Of a DNA stretch of 12,050 bases, positions 1 through 7,986 are shown piece after piece. Within the stretch, counting starts at the first letter, position 1. Each line of letters starts with the position of its first letter. Under the pieces are notes generated by a model that had not been told where the DNA came from, made no database searches, and saw nothing but the letters and a program-made list of their open reading frames with translations. This DNA is from Candidatus Dadabacteria bacterium (GTDB taxonomy: Bacteria; Desulfobacterota_D; UBA1144; Nemesobacterales; UBA2774). Where the stretch lies: contig JAHKKQ010000052.1 of assembly GCA_020027805.1 (NCBI GenBank), positions 1-12,050 of the forward strand, in the 5' to 3' direction. The translations under genes were made by a program, and so were the position numbers.

Positions 1-229
1 TGGGGACGACGTATATATAGTCTTTCGGCTCGATCTGTATTATCTCGACTTCCTCTTCCCCGTACCTCTCGCGTATCTCCCTGTGGAGCCTCCCGCATTC
101 CCCCGCCGATTCCCTTATGTCGTGGTATGAGGGTTCCTTCTTCGCATGCTCCCCCATCCCTCCCGAGCAGCATATGCATCCGCCCCCCGAATCGCTCTCC
201 CTCACTATGATAACGGTCGAATCGCTAAT
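1..229 (-). CDS. Small cysteine-rich protein behind cstA (C-terminus off the window)
   Basis: I do not recognise this family. The frame is open from 229 to the left edge (76 codons seen). The visible protein has a hydrophobic beta strand (TVIIV, residues 5-9), a Gly/Cys turn GGGCICCSGG (15-24), an amphipathic helix with a fourth cysteine (C45, about 36-56) and a second strand (VEIIQIEP, 61-68). The order strand, Cys-turn, helix, strand is compatible with a thioredoxin-like or metal-binding fold, but that is inference. The frame has no ATG. The best start is ATT at 229-227, 9 bases after a perfect AGGAGG (239-244, read on the minus strand) inside the end of cstA; it overlaps the cstA stop by 5 bases, so translation is probably coupled. 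GTG at 205-203 is the alternative, but it has no ribosome site and would remove the first strand. Codon use matches the neighbours. E. coli cstA is also followed by a small gene (ybdD), but this protein does not resemble YbdD. Confidence 0.65.
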   Translation of the reverse strand, partial: MSDSTVIIVRESDSGGGCICCSGGMGEHAKKEPSYHDIRESAGECGRLHREIRERYGEEEVEIIQIEPKDYIYVVP

Positions 230-2054
230 CGTGAGCCGCCTCCTTTTGTGGGAGCTGCCCCTCTTTCTTTACTGCAGGGAGCGCTTTAGTCCATACCCTG
301 ATGGAATCAATGATGATTATTATCGCACAGAGCATTATAACGGCCGTGAAAATTATATTCACGTACCCCTGGACCTCGAAGCCTTCCTTCCTGGTGAGCG
401 GTATGTAGTTATCCGTAATATTTAACCACGCGGCCGTGAGCGTCGTCGCCATAACGAAGGTCATCGGCACGATTGTAACCCACGCGTATCTCGCCCTGCC
501 GAGCTTGATGATGAACGTCGTCCCCACGCAGAGGGCTATGCCCGCGAGGAGCTGGTTCGCCGTTCCGAACATGGGCCAGATCGTGCTTATGCTCCCCGTG
601 AAAACGAAATAACCCCACGCGCAGGAAATGAGCGCGCTGGATATCACGGCCGAGGGCAGGTGGTCGACCCTCTCGAACGGCTTGTAAAACCTCCCCCCGA
701 ATTCCTGTATCATGAACCTCGCTACCCTGGTCCCCGTATCTATCGTCGTGAGTATGAAGAGCGCCTCGAACATTATCGCGAAGTGGTACCAGTAGTCCAT
801 CAGGTGGCCCATTCCCGGAAGCGCCGTGAATATCTGCGCCATCCCCACGGCGAGCGAAACCGCCCCCCCCGTCCTTCCGTTGAGCGTCTCGCCGACCTGA
901 GCCGAGAGGTGGTCGAGGTTCACGGTGCTGAGCCCGAGCGTCTCGAATATCGGCCCCGGGACGTTGATGGCGAAGTAATCTCCCGGGAAAAGCGCGGTCG
1001 CGGCGATGAGCGCGAGAATGGCGATGAAGCCTTCTATCAGCATCGCGACGAACCCTATCGTCTTGATGTCCGATTCCTTCGAGACCATCTTGGGAGAAGT
1101 GCCCGATGCGACGAGCGCGTGGAACCCGGAGATCGCGCCGCATGCGATTGTTATAAAGGTAAAGGGGAACAGCGCCCCCGGAATTATGGGCCCGCCGCCC
1201 TTGATAAATTCCGTAACAGCCGGCATCTTGAGCTCCGGGTCGACGATTATTATCCCGATTGCCAGGAAGGCTATAGTGCCGATTTTCATGAACGAGCTCA
1301 GGTAGTCCCTCGGGCAGAGGAGAAGCCAGACGGGCAGTATCGAGGCCGTAAAGCCGTAAATTAGAATGAACAGGGTGATCCTGGCCTTTGGCAGCGTGAA
1401 ATAGGGAGCGAGCGGGGACTGGGCTATGTCCTTCCCGAAATAGACGGCCAGTAAAAGCAGTATAACGCCTATGACCGTGGCCTCCGCGATCCGTCCCTTC
1501 CTGAACCTGTACATGTAAAGCCCCATGAAGAACGCGATCGGGACCGTGCACCCTATGGTGAACACCCCCCACGAGCTTTCCGCGAGCGCGTTTACCACCG
1601 CGAGCCCGAGTCCGGCCAGTGCGACGACCAGTATGAACAGTACAGCTATCGAGGCTATTATCCCTGAGAGCGGGCTGATCTCCGTCTTCGCTATCTCCGC
1701 GAGAGATTTCCCGCCGTGCCTTACCGAGGCGAAGAATATTATGAAATCGTGCACCGCTCCGGCCAGCACCACCCCTATGAGTATCCACAGATAGCCCGGC
1801 AGCACGCCGAACTGCGCGGCGAGAACGGGTCCTATCAGGGGCCCCGCTCCGGTGATAGCGGCGAAGTGATGCCCGAAGAGCACCCATTTATTAGTCGGGA
1901 AGTAGTTCTGGCCGTCGTACATGGTGTAGGCAGGGGTTTTCCGTGAATCGTCGAGCACCGCGACCTTCGCGGCGATAAACCCGTGGTAATACCTGTAGAA
2001 AATCACCATGACGCAGAGTGCGCCCACGACGAGTGGCATGGCGTGTATGGTCAT
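225..2054 (-). CDS. cstA: CstA/BtsT-family carbon starvation transporter
   Basis: A polytopic inner-membrane transporter of the carbon-starvation family. E. coli members CstA and BtsT take up pyruvate, and CstA has also been linked to peptide uptake; the substrate here cannot be read from sequence. Family signatures are PTNKWVLFGHHFAAITGAG (53-71) and GPLIGPVLAAQ (71-81), CPRDYLSSF (247-255), ACGAISGFHALVASGTSPK (304-322), TTIDTGTRVAR (436-446) and WPMFGTANQLLAG (493-505). Many hydrophobic segments span the protein, and the C-terminus is a short charged tail. At 609 residues it is shorter than the roughly 700-residue E. coli proteins. The ATG at 2054 puts the first helix at the very N-terminus and has a modest GAGG about 10 bases upstream. 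It is transcribed divergently from hppA across a 459-base gap, and its stop overlaps the following cysteine-rich gene. I found no convincing CRP-type palindrome upstream. Confidence 0.95.
   Translation of the reverse strand: MTIHAMPLVVGALCVMVIFYRYYHGFIAAKVAVLDDSRKTPAYTMYDGQNYFPTNKWVLFGHHFAAITGAGPLIGPVLAAQFGVLPGYLWILIGVVLAGAVHDFIIFFASVRHGGKSLAEIAKTEISPLSGIIASIAVLFILVVALAGLGLAVVNALAESSWGVFTIGCTVPIAFFMGLYMYRFRKGRIAEATVIGVILLLLAVYFGKDIAQSPLAPYFTLPKARITLFILIYGFTASILPVWLLLCPRDYLSSFMKIGTIAFLAIGIIIVDPELKMPAVTEFIKGGGPIIPGALFPFTFITIACGAISGFHALVASGTSPKMVSKESDIKTIGFVAMLIEGFIAILALIAATALFPGDYFAINVPGPIFETLGLSTVNLDHLSAQVGETLNGRTGGAVSLAVGMAQIFTALPGMGHLMDYWYHFAIMFEALFILTTIDTGTRVARFMIQEFGGRFYKPFERVDHLPSAVISSALISCAWGYFVFTGSISTIWPMFGTANQLLAGIALCVGTTFIIKLGRARYAWVTIVPMTFVMATTLTAAWLNITDNYIPLTRKEGFEVQGYVNIIFTAVIMLCAIIIIIDSIRVWTKALPAVKKEGQLPQKEAAHD
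239..244 (-). promoter_or_regulatory. Ribosome binding site of the cysteine-rich gene
   Basis: A perfect AGGAGG on the minus strand lies within the last codons of cstA, 9 bases before ATT at 229-227. It supports an internal ribosome entry that couples the small gene to cstA and is the main reason for choosing the unusual ATT start. Confidence 0.55.
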
Positions 2055-2266
2055 CCGGCCGACCTCGTCCCGGGGCTGATACAGGGGGAGAAAAACATAA
2101 TCGCGGTATATGTTTGCATGCCGTGCTTTTTATCTTTACTTATCTGTCTTTAAGCATTAAAACGCGCCTCGCCGGGTAACAAGATACAGCAAATGAATTA
2201 TAAACTCAAAATCACGGCCGGATTATAGACCGCGGGTATCTATTTACTCGCCCTCGCTCATTTCCC

Positions 2267-2294
2267 TTGACTTTATTGGGTATTCTGATATGTT
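2267..2294 (+). promoter_or_regulatory. Candidate promoter of hppA
   Basis: A -35-like TTGACT (2267-2272) is separated by 16 bases from TATGTT (2289-2294), which is preceded by TG one base away (2286-2287), making an extended -10. Transcription would begin near 2301 and leave a leader of about 210 bases before the hppA ATG. That length is unusual enough that a nearer promoter is also possible. Confidence 0.35.
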
Positions 2295-2338
2295 TTCCGC
2301 ATCTTTGGGAGGAATGAGGTTATAGATTGCTTCGATTG

Positions 2339-2366
2339 AGGTACGGAAACATTAGTAAGAGTACCT
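2339..2366 (+). repeat. 6-bp inverted repeat in the presumed hppA leader
   Basis: AGGTAC (2339-2344) and GTACCT (2361-2366) are perfect reverse complements separated by 16 bases. This could be a protein-binding site or a weak leader hairpin. No T-run follows, so it is not a terminator. The arms are short enough to arise by chance. Confidence 0.3.
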
Positions 2367-2513
2367 GCCGGGAATGTGTGTTCCGCTCATTTTTATTTTT
2401 CAATTCAGGCAGCTCCAGCATAGCTAGAAAGACCCCCGGTTTGCTTTCCGCCTCCCGCAAACAATAATCTGAAAATTATAAAATGTTATCAATAAAACAA
2501 AGGAGAATTTGAT

Positions 2514-4637
2514 ATGGAGATAAGCAGCCACACATTAATTTTGCTTGTTTTAGGCATAAGCGTGCTTTCTCTGGCTTTCGCGGGGTATCTTGCGAAGTTT
2601 GTGCTCAGTTCCGATATGGGCACTTCCGCGATGCAGGAGATAAGTAACGCGATTAAAGAAGGGGCCGAGGCGTTTCTCAAGAGACAGTACTCGACGATCA
2701 TCATGATGAGTCTCGCTCTCGCGGCCCTTATGTTCCTGGTTTACTGGTTCCTTGCCGGCGATAAGGATACGGCCTGGCGTACTACTGTAGCGTTTCTTTT
2801 CGGAGCGGGCTGCTCGGCTCTTGCAGGATATATAGGTATGTGGATATCGATAAGGACTAACATACGTACTGCAAGCGCCGTAAGGTCGAGTCTCGACAGG
2901 GCGCTCAGGATTTCGTTCAGGGGCGGGGCGGTATCGGGGATAACGATCGTCGCTATGAGTCTTCTGGGAGTCGGGATACTATTCTTACTCTACGGCGGAT
3001 ATAGTGAGGATGCGGAAGTGCTGAAGAGGGTCCCGTATCTTATAGTCGGGTACGGGTTCGGAGCGAGCTTCGTCGCGCTTTTCGCCCAGCTGGGCGGCGG
3101 TATTTACACCAAGGCGGCCGACGTCGGGGCCGACCTCGTGGGTAAGGTCGAAGCAGGAATACCCGAAGACGACCCCAGGAACCCCGCCGTTATAGCGGAC
3201 CTCGTGGGAGATAACGTCGGCGACTGCGCCGGCCGCGGAGCCGACCTCTTCGAGTCGACGGCAGCCGAGAACATAGGCGCCATGATTTTGGGCGTCGCTC
3301 TCTTCCCCCACTTCGGAATCAAGGGGATACTCTTCCCGCTAGTGGCCCGCGCCTTCGGTCTCATAGCGAGTATGATTGGAATAACATTGGTTAAGTTAAA
3401 GAATGAAAATGAAGACCCCATGGAGTCGCTCAACCGCGGATACTACATCACCTGCATCCTTGCGGCCGCGGGTTTTTTCGTTGCGACGTATCTCCTGCTT
3501 GACAACAACCTCTGGTTGTTCCTCTCGGGCGTGATAGGGATCGCGACCAGCATCGCGTTCGTGTACATCACGCAGTATTACACCGAATATAGGTACCGTC
3601 CGGTGCAGTTCATAGCCGAAGCGTCTCAAACGGGCCCCGCTACCAACATCATAGCCGGTCTCGCGGTAGGCCTCGAGTGTACCGCTCTTCCCGTGCTCGC
3701 GATTTCCGCGGCGCTTATAAGCTCATATTACTGCGGGATGTACGGACTGCAGGAGTTTGCCGATATTTCCCGGAACGCCGCGGGTTTATATGGTACGGCA
3801 ATCGCAACGATGGGAATGCTTGGTACGGCGGCATACATCCTTGCCATGGATACCTTCGGGCCTATCACGGACAACGCTGGCGGCATAGTTGAAATGAGCA
3901 AACAGCCTGAAGAAATCAGGGCCAAGACGGACAGGCTCGACGCGGTCGGAAACACGACGAAGGCCCTCACGAAGGGATACGCTATAGGCTCTGCTGCTCT
4001 CGCGGCTTTCCTTCTATTCTCGGCTTACATGGACGAGGTTTCGCACCTGACCGGAAAGCTTTTCGATACCGTTGACATTGCCCAGGTCCAGGTCTTCGTA
4101 GGCGGACTCCTGGGCGCGATGCTGGTCTTCCTCTTCAGCTCGCTCGCGATAAGGGCCGTAGCCAGGGCGGCGTACTATGTAATCAGCGACGTACGCGCTC
4201 AGTTCAAGGAAAACCCCGGCATCCTCCAGGGCACTTCCAAGCCCGACTACGCGAGGTGCGTCGATATCGTCACGAAAGGCGCTCTCAAGGAAATGATCCC
4301 TCCCGGTCTTCTCGCTGTCTGCATGCCTATAGCGGTAGGACTCGTATTCAAGCAGTTCGGTCTCGGGGCCGAGGCTGTGGCCGCGTTCCTGATGGTGGGA
4401 ACGATAGCCGGCATCCTGCTCGCGACGTTTATGAATAACGGCGGCGGCGCCTGGGACAACGCGAAGAAATTCGTGGAGATGGGGAATTACGGCGGTAAGA
4501 AGTCGGAGACGCATAAAGCTACGGTAGTGGGCGACACGGTCGGCGATCCGTTCAAGGACACGGCAGGCCCGTCTATACACGTGCTCATTAAGCTACTCTC
4601 GACGATTACGCTCGTGCTTGCGCCGTTGTTTATCTAA
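2514..4637 (+). CDS. hppA: Membrane proton-pumping pyrophosphatase, K+-independent type
   Basis: An integral-membrane pyrophosphatase that hydrolyses cytoplasmic pyrophosphate and uses the energy to move H+ across the inner membrane. The length (707 residues, about 16 membrane segments expected) is normal for the family. Substrate-site motifs are intact: DVGADLVGKVEAGIPEDD (203-220), DNVGDCAGRGADLFES (233-248), and the second acidic loop VVGDTVGDPFKDTAGPS (671-687). In GNTTKALTKG (479-488) the residue that separates the subclasses is Lys483; K+-dependent enzymes have Ala there, so this is predicted to be K+-independent and H+-pumping. The ATG at 2514 is 8 bases after AGGAG (2501-2505). The amino-acid permease follows 33 bases after the stop and is probably cotranscribed. 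Removal of pyrophosphate also favours reactions such as aminoacyl-tRNA charging. The family assignment is firm; the ion specificity is inferred from the motif. Confidence 0.97.
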   Translation: MEISSHTLILLVLGISVLSLAFAGYLAKFVLSSDMGTSAMQEISNAIKEGAEAFLKRQYSTIIMMSLALAALMFLVYWFLAGDKDTAWRTTVAFLFGAGCSALAGYIGMWISIRTNIRTASAVRSSLDRALRISFRGGAVSGITIVAMSLLGVGILFLLYGGYSEDAEVLKRVPYLIVGYGFGASFVALFAQLGGGIYTKAADVGADLVGKVEAGIPEDDPRNPAVIADLVGDNVGDCAGRGADLFESTAAENIGAMILGVALFPHFGIKGILFPLVARAFGLIASMIGITLVKLKNENEDPMESLNRGYYITCILAAAGFFVATYLLLDNNLWLFLSGVIGIATSIAFVYITQYYTEYRYRPVQFIAEASQTGPATNIIAGLAVGLECTALPVLAISAALISSYYCGMYGLQEFADISRNAAGLYGTAIATMGMLGTAAYILAMDTFGPITDNAGGIVEMSKQPEEIRAKTDRLDAVGNTTKALTKGYAIGSAALAAFLLFSAYMDEVSHLTGKLFDTVDIAQVQVFVGGLLGAMLVFLFSSLAIRAVARAAYYVISDVRAQFKENPGILQGTSKPDYARCVDIVTKGALKEMIPPGLLAVCMPIAVGLVFKQFGLGAEAVAAFLMVGTIAGILLATFMNNGGGAWDNAKKFVEMGNYGGKKSETHKATVVGDTVGDPFKDTAGPSIHVLIKLLSTITLVLAPLFI

Positions 4638-4670
4638 TTATTAGCGAGTAATATTCAGGAGGCCCTGTTG

Positions 4671-6113
4671 ATGTTGAAACAACTCCTGAAACGAAAAAAT
4701 ATAAGCCAGATAATGCTTGAAGCGGACGACGAGCAACACGGTCTAAAACGTGTGCTCGGTCCGCTCGATCTGGTGAGCCTCGGCATCGGGGTAATTATCG
4801 GCGCCGGGATTTTTGTCGTCACGGGCCAGGCGGCTGCCCAGTACGCGGGACCCGCAATATCCCTCTCTTTCGTTCTCTCGGGCTTCGGATGCGCTTTGGC
4901 GGGATTGTGTTATGCCGAAATGGCATCGATGATCCCCGTCTCGGGAAGCGCATATACATACTCATACGCTACGCTCGGACAATTTATTGCGTGGATCATA
5001 GGATGGGATCTCGTTCTCGAGTACCTCTTCGCAAGCTCGACTGTCGCCGTAGGCTGGTCGGGTTACGTCGTCTCTTTCTTTAATGACTTTGGGCTCGCTA
5101 TTCCCGAAATGGTATCGAAAGCGCCTTTATCTTACCACTCTCTTACGGGGTGGGCATTTACCGGCTCGGTGATCAACCTCCCGGCCATACTTATCGTACT
5201 CGCTGCGATGACTCTCTTATCCCTTGGCATCTGGGTATCGGCCACGGCAAACACCTTTATCGTTATCATTAAGCTCACCGTGCTTCTGGTCTTTATCGGA
5301 GTCGGCTTTTTTTATATCAACCGGGAAAACTGGGAGCCGTTCATCCCTCCCAACGAGGGGATGTTCGGCCATTTCGGCTGGAGCGGGGTGCTTCGGGGCG
5401 CGGGCGTGATATTCTTCGCGTACATAGGCTTCGACGCAGTTTCCACCGCCGCGCAGGAAACGCGCAACCCTCAGCGAAACGTCCCTATCGGCATTCTCGG
5501 CTCTCTCGTGGTCGCGACTGTTTTGTATATCGTGGTAGCGCTGGTTTTAACAGGCGTAGTGAAGTATCCCATGCTGAACGTGCCCGATCCGATCGCCGTG
5601 GCCGTCGATTTTATGGGAGACAAGCTTTACTGGCTCCGCCCGTTGATAAAGATAGGAGCGATCGCTGGTCTCACGTCCGTAATCATCGTGCTCCTCTTCG
5701 GACAGACCAGGATATTCTATTCGATGGCGCGCGACAAAATGCTGCCCGGACGGTTCGCCGTCCTCCATCCCGTATACAGGACGCCGATATTTACAACGAT
5801 TCTGACGGGGCTCGCGGCGGCGTTTTTTGCGGGGATATTCCCCATGGGAATTCTAGGCGAGCTGGTATCGATCGGGACCCTTCTCGCATTCGTGATCGTC
5901 TGTTCAGGCGTGCTCGTGCTCCGCTATACGGACCCCGGGCTTCCTAGGCCCTTTAAAGTCCCGTTTTTCCCCCTTCTGCCGATACTGGGCGCCTGTGTGA
6001 GCTTCCTTCAGATGGCGGCGCTTCCTATGGATACGTGGCTCAGGTTGATCGTCTGGATGCTGTTAGGGTTCGTGATCTATTTCCTATATTCCCGCAAACG
6101 GGCTGTGAGCTGA
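4671..6113 (+). CDS. APC-superfamily amino acid permease (CAT-like)
   Basis: A secondary transporter of the amino acid-polyamine-cation superfamily, closest in style to bacterial cationic amino acid transporter (CAT/YfnA) proteins. It would import amino acids across the inner membrane by proton symport or exchange. Membrane segment 1 has the substrate-backbone-binding signature GIGVIIGAGIF (38-48). Other family marks are the PVSGSAYTYSYATLGQ stretch after segment 2 and the FFAYIGFDAVSTAAQETRNP stretch, where a membrane segment is followed by a charged loop. About 12 segments are expected in 480 residues, which is normal. The substrate cannot be told from sequence. ATG at 4671 lies 8 bases after AGGAGG (4657-4662); an in-frame TTG at 4668 is too close to that site. 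The 33-base gap after hppA and the lack of a terminator suggest cotranscription. Confidence 0.9.
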   Translation: MLKQLLKRKNISQIMLEADDEQHGLKRVLGPLDLVSLGIGVIIGAGIFVVTGQAAAQYAGPAISLSFVLSGFGCALAGLCYAEMASMIPVSGSAYTYSYATLGQFIAWIIGWDLVLEYLFASSTVAVGWSGYVVSFFNDFGLAIPEMVSKAPLSYHSLTGWAFTGSVINLPAILIVLAAMTLLSLGIWVSATANTFIVIIKLTVLLVFIGVGFFYINRENWEPFIPPNEGMFGHFGWSGVLRGAGVIFFAYIGFDAVSTAAQETRNPQRNVPIGILGSLVVATVLYIVVALVLTGVVKYPMLNVPDPIAVAVDFMGDKLYWLRPLIKIGAIAGLTSVIIVLLFGQTRIFYSMARDKMLPGRFAVLHPVYRTPIFTTILTGLAAAFFAGIFPMGILGELVSIGTLLAFVIVCSGVLVLRYTDPGLPRPFKVPFFPLLPILGACVSFLQMAALPMDTWLRLIVWMLLGFVIYFLYSRKRAVS

Positions 6114-6209
6114 TTTGGGGCGGTAGAAGGGCCTGGACGAGATGCTGGACGGCTAAGAGCCAAATTATCAGTTGGAAAAAAGAGTTTTACGGGTAAATCT
6201 ATTCAAGTG

Positions 6210-6716
6210 ATGGATTACGTCCTACTTGCCTTCTACATCCTGGTTTCGCTCGCGGGTCTGGTTTCCCTCGTATTCGGCCTCCCGGGCACTTTCATCATTC
6301 TAGGGGCCTCCGTCCTCTACGGCTGGTACGGCGGTTTCAGCGAAATAACTGTCAGGGTAATAATCATATTGGTCGTTCTCGCCCTCGCCGGGGAGCTGAT
6401 AGAGTTCCTTCTCGGCATACTGGGGTCGAAAAAGTACGAGTCCAGTAACAGGGCCATTGTGGGCTCCATAATCTTCGGCATTATCGGCGCCGTGATGGGC
6501 GCGCCGTTCTTTTTCGGAATAGGGGCTGTCATCGGCGCGTTCGCGGGGGCGTTTGCCGGGGCTATACTGATGGAGCTCTTACAGGGAAAAAAGATGGACG
6601 AGGCCATAAAATCGGGCTGGGGGGCGTTCTTAGGCAGGGTCGCCGGTACTATTTCGAAGGCCGCCGTCGGAATAGCTATGATCGCGATAACCGTTCTGGC
6701 CGTGCTCAACAATTAA
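6210..6716 (+). CDS. DUF456 family small membrane protein
   Basis: A 168-residue, very hydrophobic protein with about four membrane segments, rich in Gly and Ala. The early GLPGTFIILGASVLYGWYGG stretch, the charged linker GSKKYESSNRA and the long glycine-rich hydrophobic hairpin GIIGAVMGAPFFFGIGAVIG are typical of the DUF456 family, whose function is unknown. The last third (QGKKMDEAIKSGWGAFLGR then a membrane segment) is also usual for it. The start is not well determined: GTG at 6207 and ATG at 6210 are adjacent in frame and neither has a good ribosome site; I chose ATG. It lies 96 bases after the permease, so membership of the hppA-permease transcript is uncertain. No function should be inferred from the neighbours. 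Confidence 0.85.
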   Translation: MDYVLLAFYILVSLAGLVSLVFGLPGTFIILGASVLYGWYGGFSEITVRVIIILVVLALAGELIEFLLGILGSKKYESSNRAIVGSIIFGIIGAVMGAPFFFGIGAVIGAFAGAFAGAILMELLQGKKMDEAIKSGWGAFLGRVAGTISKAAVGIAMIAITVLAVLNN

Positions 6717-6816
6717 AATCTTTCCCGATAGCCCGTAAACGGTGTATTTCACCCCTTTCGCCGCTCCCCCTGACTTTTCGTAATTCATGCGCGGGAGTAG
6801 ATGTAAATTCTCGTTA

Positions 6817-6825
6817 TGGTAGATT
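6817..6825 (+). promoter_or_regulatory. Candidate extended -10 promoter of pheS
   Basis: TGGTAGATT has TG one base before TAGATT (6820-6825). No good -35 lies at the usual distance (TAGATG at 6798-6803 is poor), so this would rely on the extended -10. The surrounding bases resemble the gyrB promoter (ATGGTA..AT/TATT..TC). Transcription from near 6832 would give a leader of about 30 bases before pheS. Confidence 0.3.
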
Positions 6826-6862
6826 ATTGTCCGGATTTCGATGATTTTGCCGGAGTGAATCG

Positions 6863-7882
6863 ATGATAGACGTGCTCGAAGACGTTAAAAAACAGGCGGA
6901 GGCCGAGCTCGGCTCCGTAGACGACGAGGTGTCCCTCCAGAACCTCAAGGCGAAGTTCGTCGGCAGGAAAGGTGTTATCACCGAGATATTAAAGGGCATG
7001 AAGGATATCCCTGACTCCGACCGGCCTCGCATGGGCAAGCTCATAAACGAGACCAAGACCTTCGTCGAGGACCTCATCGACAACAGGCTTAACGAGATCA
7101 GGGACGAGAAGAAGAGGCGCTCCCTCTATGAAGAGAAGATAGACGTCACCCTTCCGGGAAGGGGTATGCCCGTAGGCGCGAGACACCCCATCACGCAGGT
7201 TATGGAAGAGGTAACGGCAATCTTCGAGAGAATGGGTTTCGAAGTCGCCGAGGGTCCAGAAGTCGAGACCGACTACTATAACTTCGAGGCGCTCAATATC
7301 CCCAAGAACCACCCGGCGAGGGATATGCAGGATACGTTCTACGTCTCCGACGAAATAGTCCTCAGGACCCATACGTCCCCCGTTCAGATACGCGTCATGG
7401 AAAAGCGGAAGCCCCCGGTCAAAGTTATCGCCCCCGGGAAGGTTTACAGGTGCGACAGCGATATATCCCACACCCCGATGTTCCACCAGATAGAGGGGCT
7501 CCTAGTCGACGAGGGCGTAACTTTCGGGGACCTGAAGGGGGTGCTGACCGAGTTCGTCAGGCTTGTTTTCGGAGAGGGCGTGGGGGTCAGGTTCAGGCCG
7601 AGCTTCTTCCCGTTCACCGAGCCGAGCGCCGAAGTCGACATAGCGTGCATGATCTGCGGGGGGAAGGGGTGCAGGGTGTGCAAGAACACGGGCTGGCTCG
7701 AGATACTTGGGTGCGGCATGGTCGACCCCGAGGTCTTCAGGAGCGTGGGTTACGACCCCGATAAATACTCGGGCTTCGCTTTTGGCATGGGTATCGAGAG
7801 GATAACCATGCTCAAATTCGGCATAAACGACATAAGGCTCTTCTTCGAGAACGACATCCGCTTCCTCAGGCAATTCACCTGA
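6863..7882 (+). CDS. pheS: Phenylalanine-tRNA ligase alpha subunit
   Basis: Catalytic subunit of the cytoplasmic alpha2-beta2 phenylalanyl-tRNA synthetase, which charges tRNA-Phe using ATP and releases pyrophosphate. The 339 residues are a normal length. Residues 1-90 form the helical, charged tRNA-binding arm. The class II core follows: motif 1 around ARHPITQVMEEV (106-117), the phenylalanine-site stretch ETDYYNFEALNIPKNHPARD (135-154), motif 2 GKVYRCDSDISHTPMFHQIE (192-211), FRPSFFPFTEPSAEVD (244-259), and motif 3 FAFGMGIERITML (305-317). The C-x2-C-x4-C-x2-C cluster (C262, C265, C270, C273) is also found in other bacterial PheS. ATG at 6863 lies 7 bases after GGAG (6852-6855). The partner gene pheT, normally next downstream, is absent: an AT-rich repeat region follows instead, and infC-rpmI-rplT are not upstream. 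PheT must be encoded elsewhere for the enzyme to work. Confidence 0.97.
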   Translation: MIDVLEDVKKQAEAELGSVDDEVSLQNLKAKFVGRKGVITEILKGMKDIPDSDRPRMGKLINETKTFVEDLIDNRLNEIRDEKKRRSLYEEKIDVTLPGRGMPVGARHPITQVMEEVTAIFERMGFEVAEGPEVETDYYNFEALNIPKNHPARDMQDTFYVSDEIVLRTHTSPVQIRVMEKRKPPVKVIAPGKVYRCDSDISHTPMFHQIEGLLVDEGVTFGDLKGVLTEFVRLVFGEGVGVRFRPSFFPFTEPSAEVDIACMICGGKGCRVCKNTGWLEILGCGMVDPEVFRSVGYDPDKYSGFAFGMGIERITMLKFGINDIRLFFENDIRFLRQFT

Positions 7883-7906
7883 TCGGTTTTTTAGCATCTT
7901 GGAATC

Positions 7907-7935
7907 TGTCATTTCGAGGCAAAGACGAGAAATCT
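7907..7935 (+). repeat. REP-like interspersed element (TGTCATTTCGAGG...GAGAAATCT)
   Basis: ATTTC (7911-7915) pairs with GAAAT (7929-7933) around a loop containing GAGGCAAAGACGA. The outline TGTCATTTCG...CGAGAAATCT matches a style of short palindromic interspersed repeat that I recall from gaps in many bacterial genomes. The part CAAAGACGAGAAAT-TATATTT is echoed in the element at 8155-8201. Confidence 0.5.
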
Positions 7936-7986
7936 ATATTTTTTCTTCCCGACATTACAAAATTTGCGTTAAGAAAATAGATTATA

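Larger units (their letters stand above)
2055..2513. other. Divergent intergenic region between cstA and hppA
   Basis: These 459 bases hold no convincing gene. The region is more AT-rich than the flanking genes and must contain the promoters of both. In the hppA direction there is one plausible sigma70-type promoter (2267-2294), then an inverted repeat (AGGTAC 2339-2344 with GTACCT 2361-2366) and a second weak one (GTTTGC 2439-2444 with GCAAAC 2457-2462), ending in a clear hppA ribosome site (AGGAG, 2501-2505). No riboswitch class that I know is recognisable. For cstA I see no promoter with both elements. Confidence 0.6.

Noticed and set aside
117..425. 102-codon plus-strand open frame at the left edge
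   Set aside because: Antisense to the cysteine-rich gene and the end of cstA; the minus-strand reading explains the region better, with a ribosome site and matching codon use.
660..1364. 234-codon plus-strand open frame opposite cstA
   Set aside because: Antisense shadow of cstA; extremely Arg/Glu-rich, low complexity, no plausible start signal.
409..1887. 492-codon open frame on the minus strand in another frame of cstA
   Set aside because: It lies within cstA on the same strand but in another frame and gives an Arg/Gly/His-rich sequence typical of a shifted frame of a GC-rich gene.
2376..2390. Possible CRP-type site (TGTGT...CTCA) between cstA and hppA
   Set aside because: It does not form the TGTGA-N6-TCACA palindrome, so catabolite control of cstA cannot be supported from it.
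2424..2444. GAAAGACCCC-like string reminiscent of a conserved 23S rRNA segment
   Set aside because: Only about ten bases match, with no other rRNA sequence around it; chance similarity.
2327..2467. 46-codon TTG-initiated open frame upstream of hppA with GAGG 7 bases before it
   Set aside because: Composition looks random (Ser/Arg/Phe-rich), the start is weak, and it overlaps the inverted repeats; I could not support it as a leader peptide.
7883..7892. T-run just after the pheS stop as an intrinsic terminator
   Set aside because: The only stem before it is about 3 bp (ACC/GGT), too weak to call.
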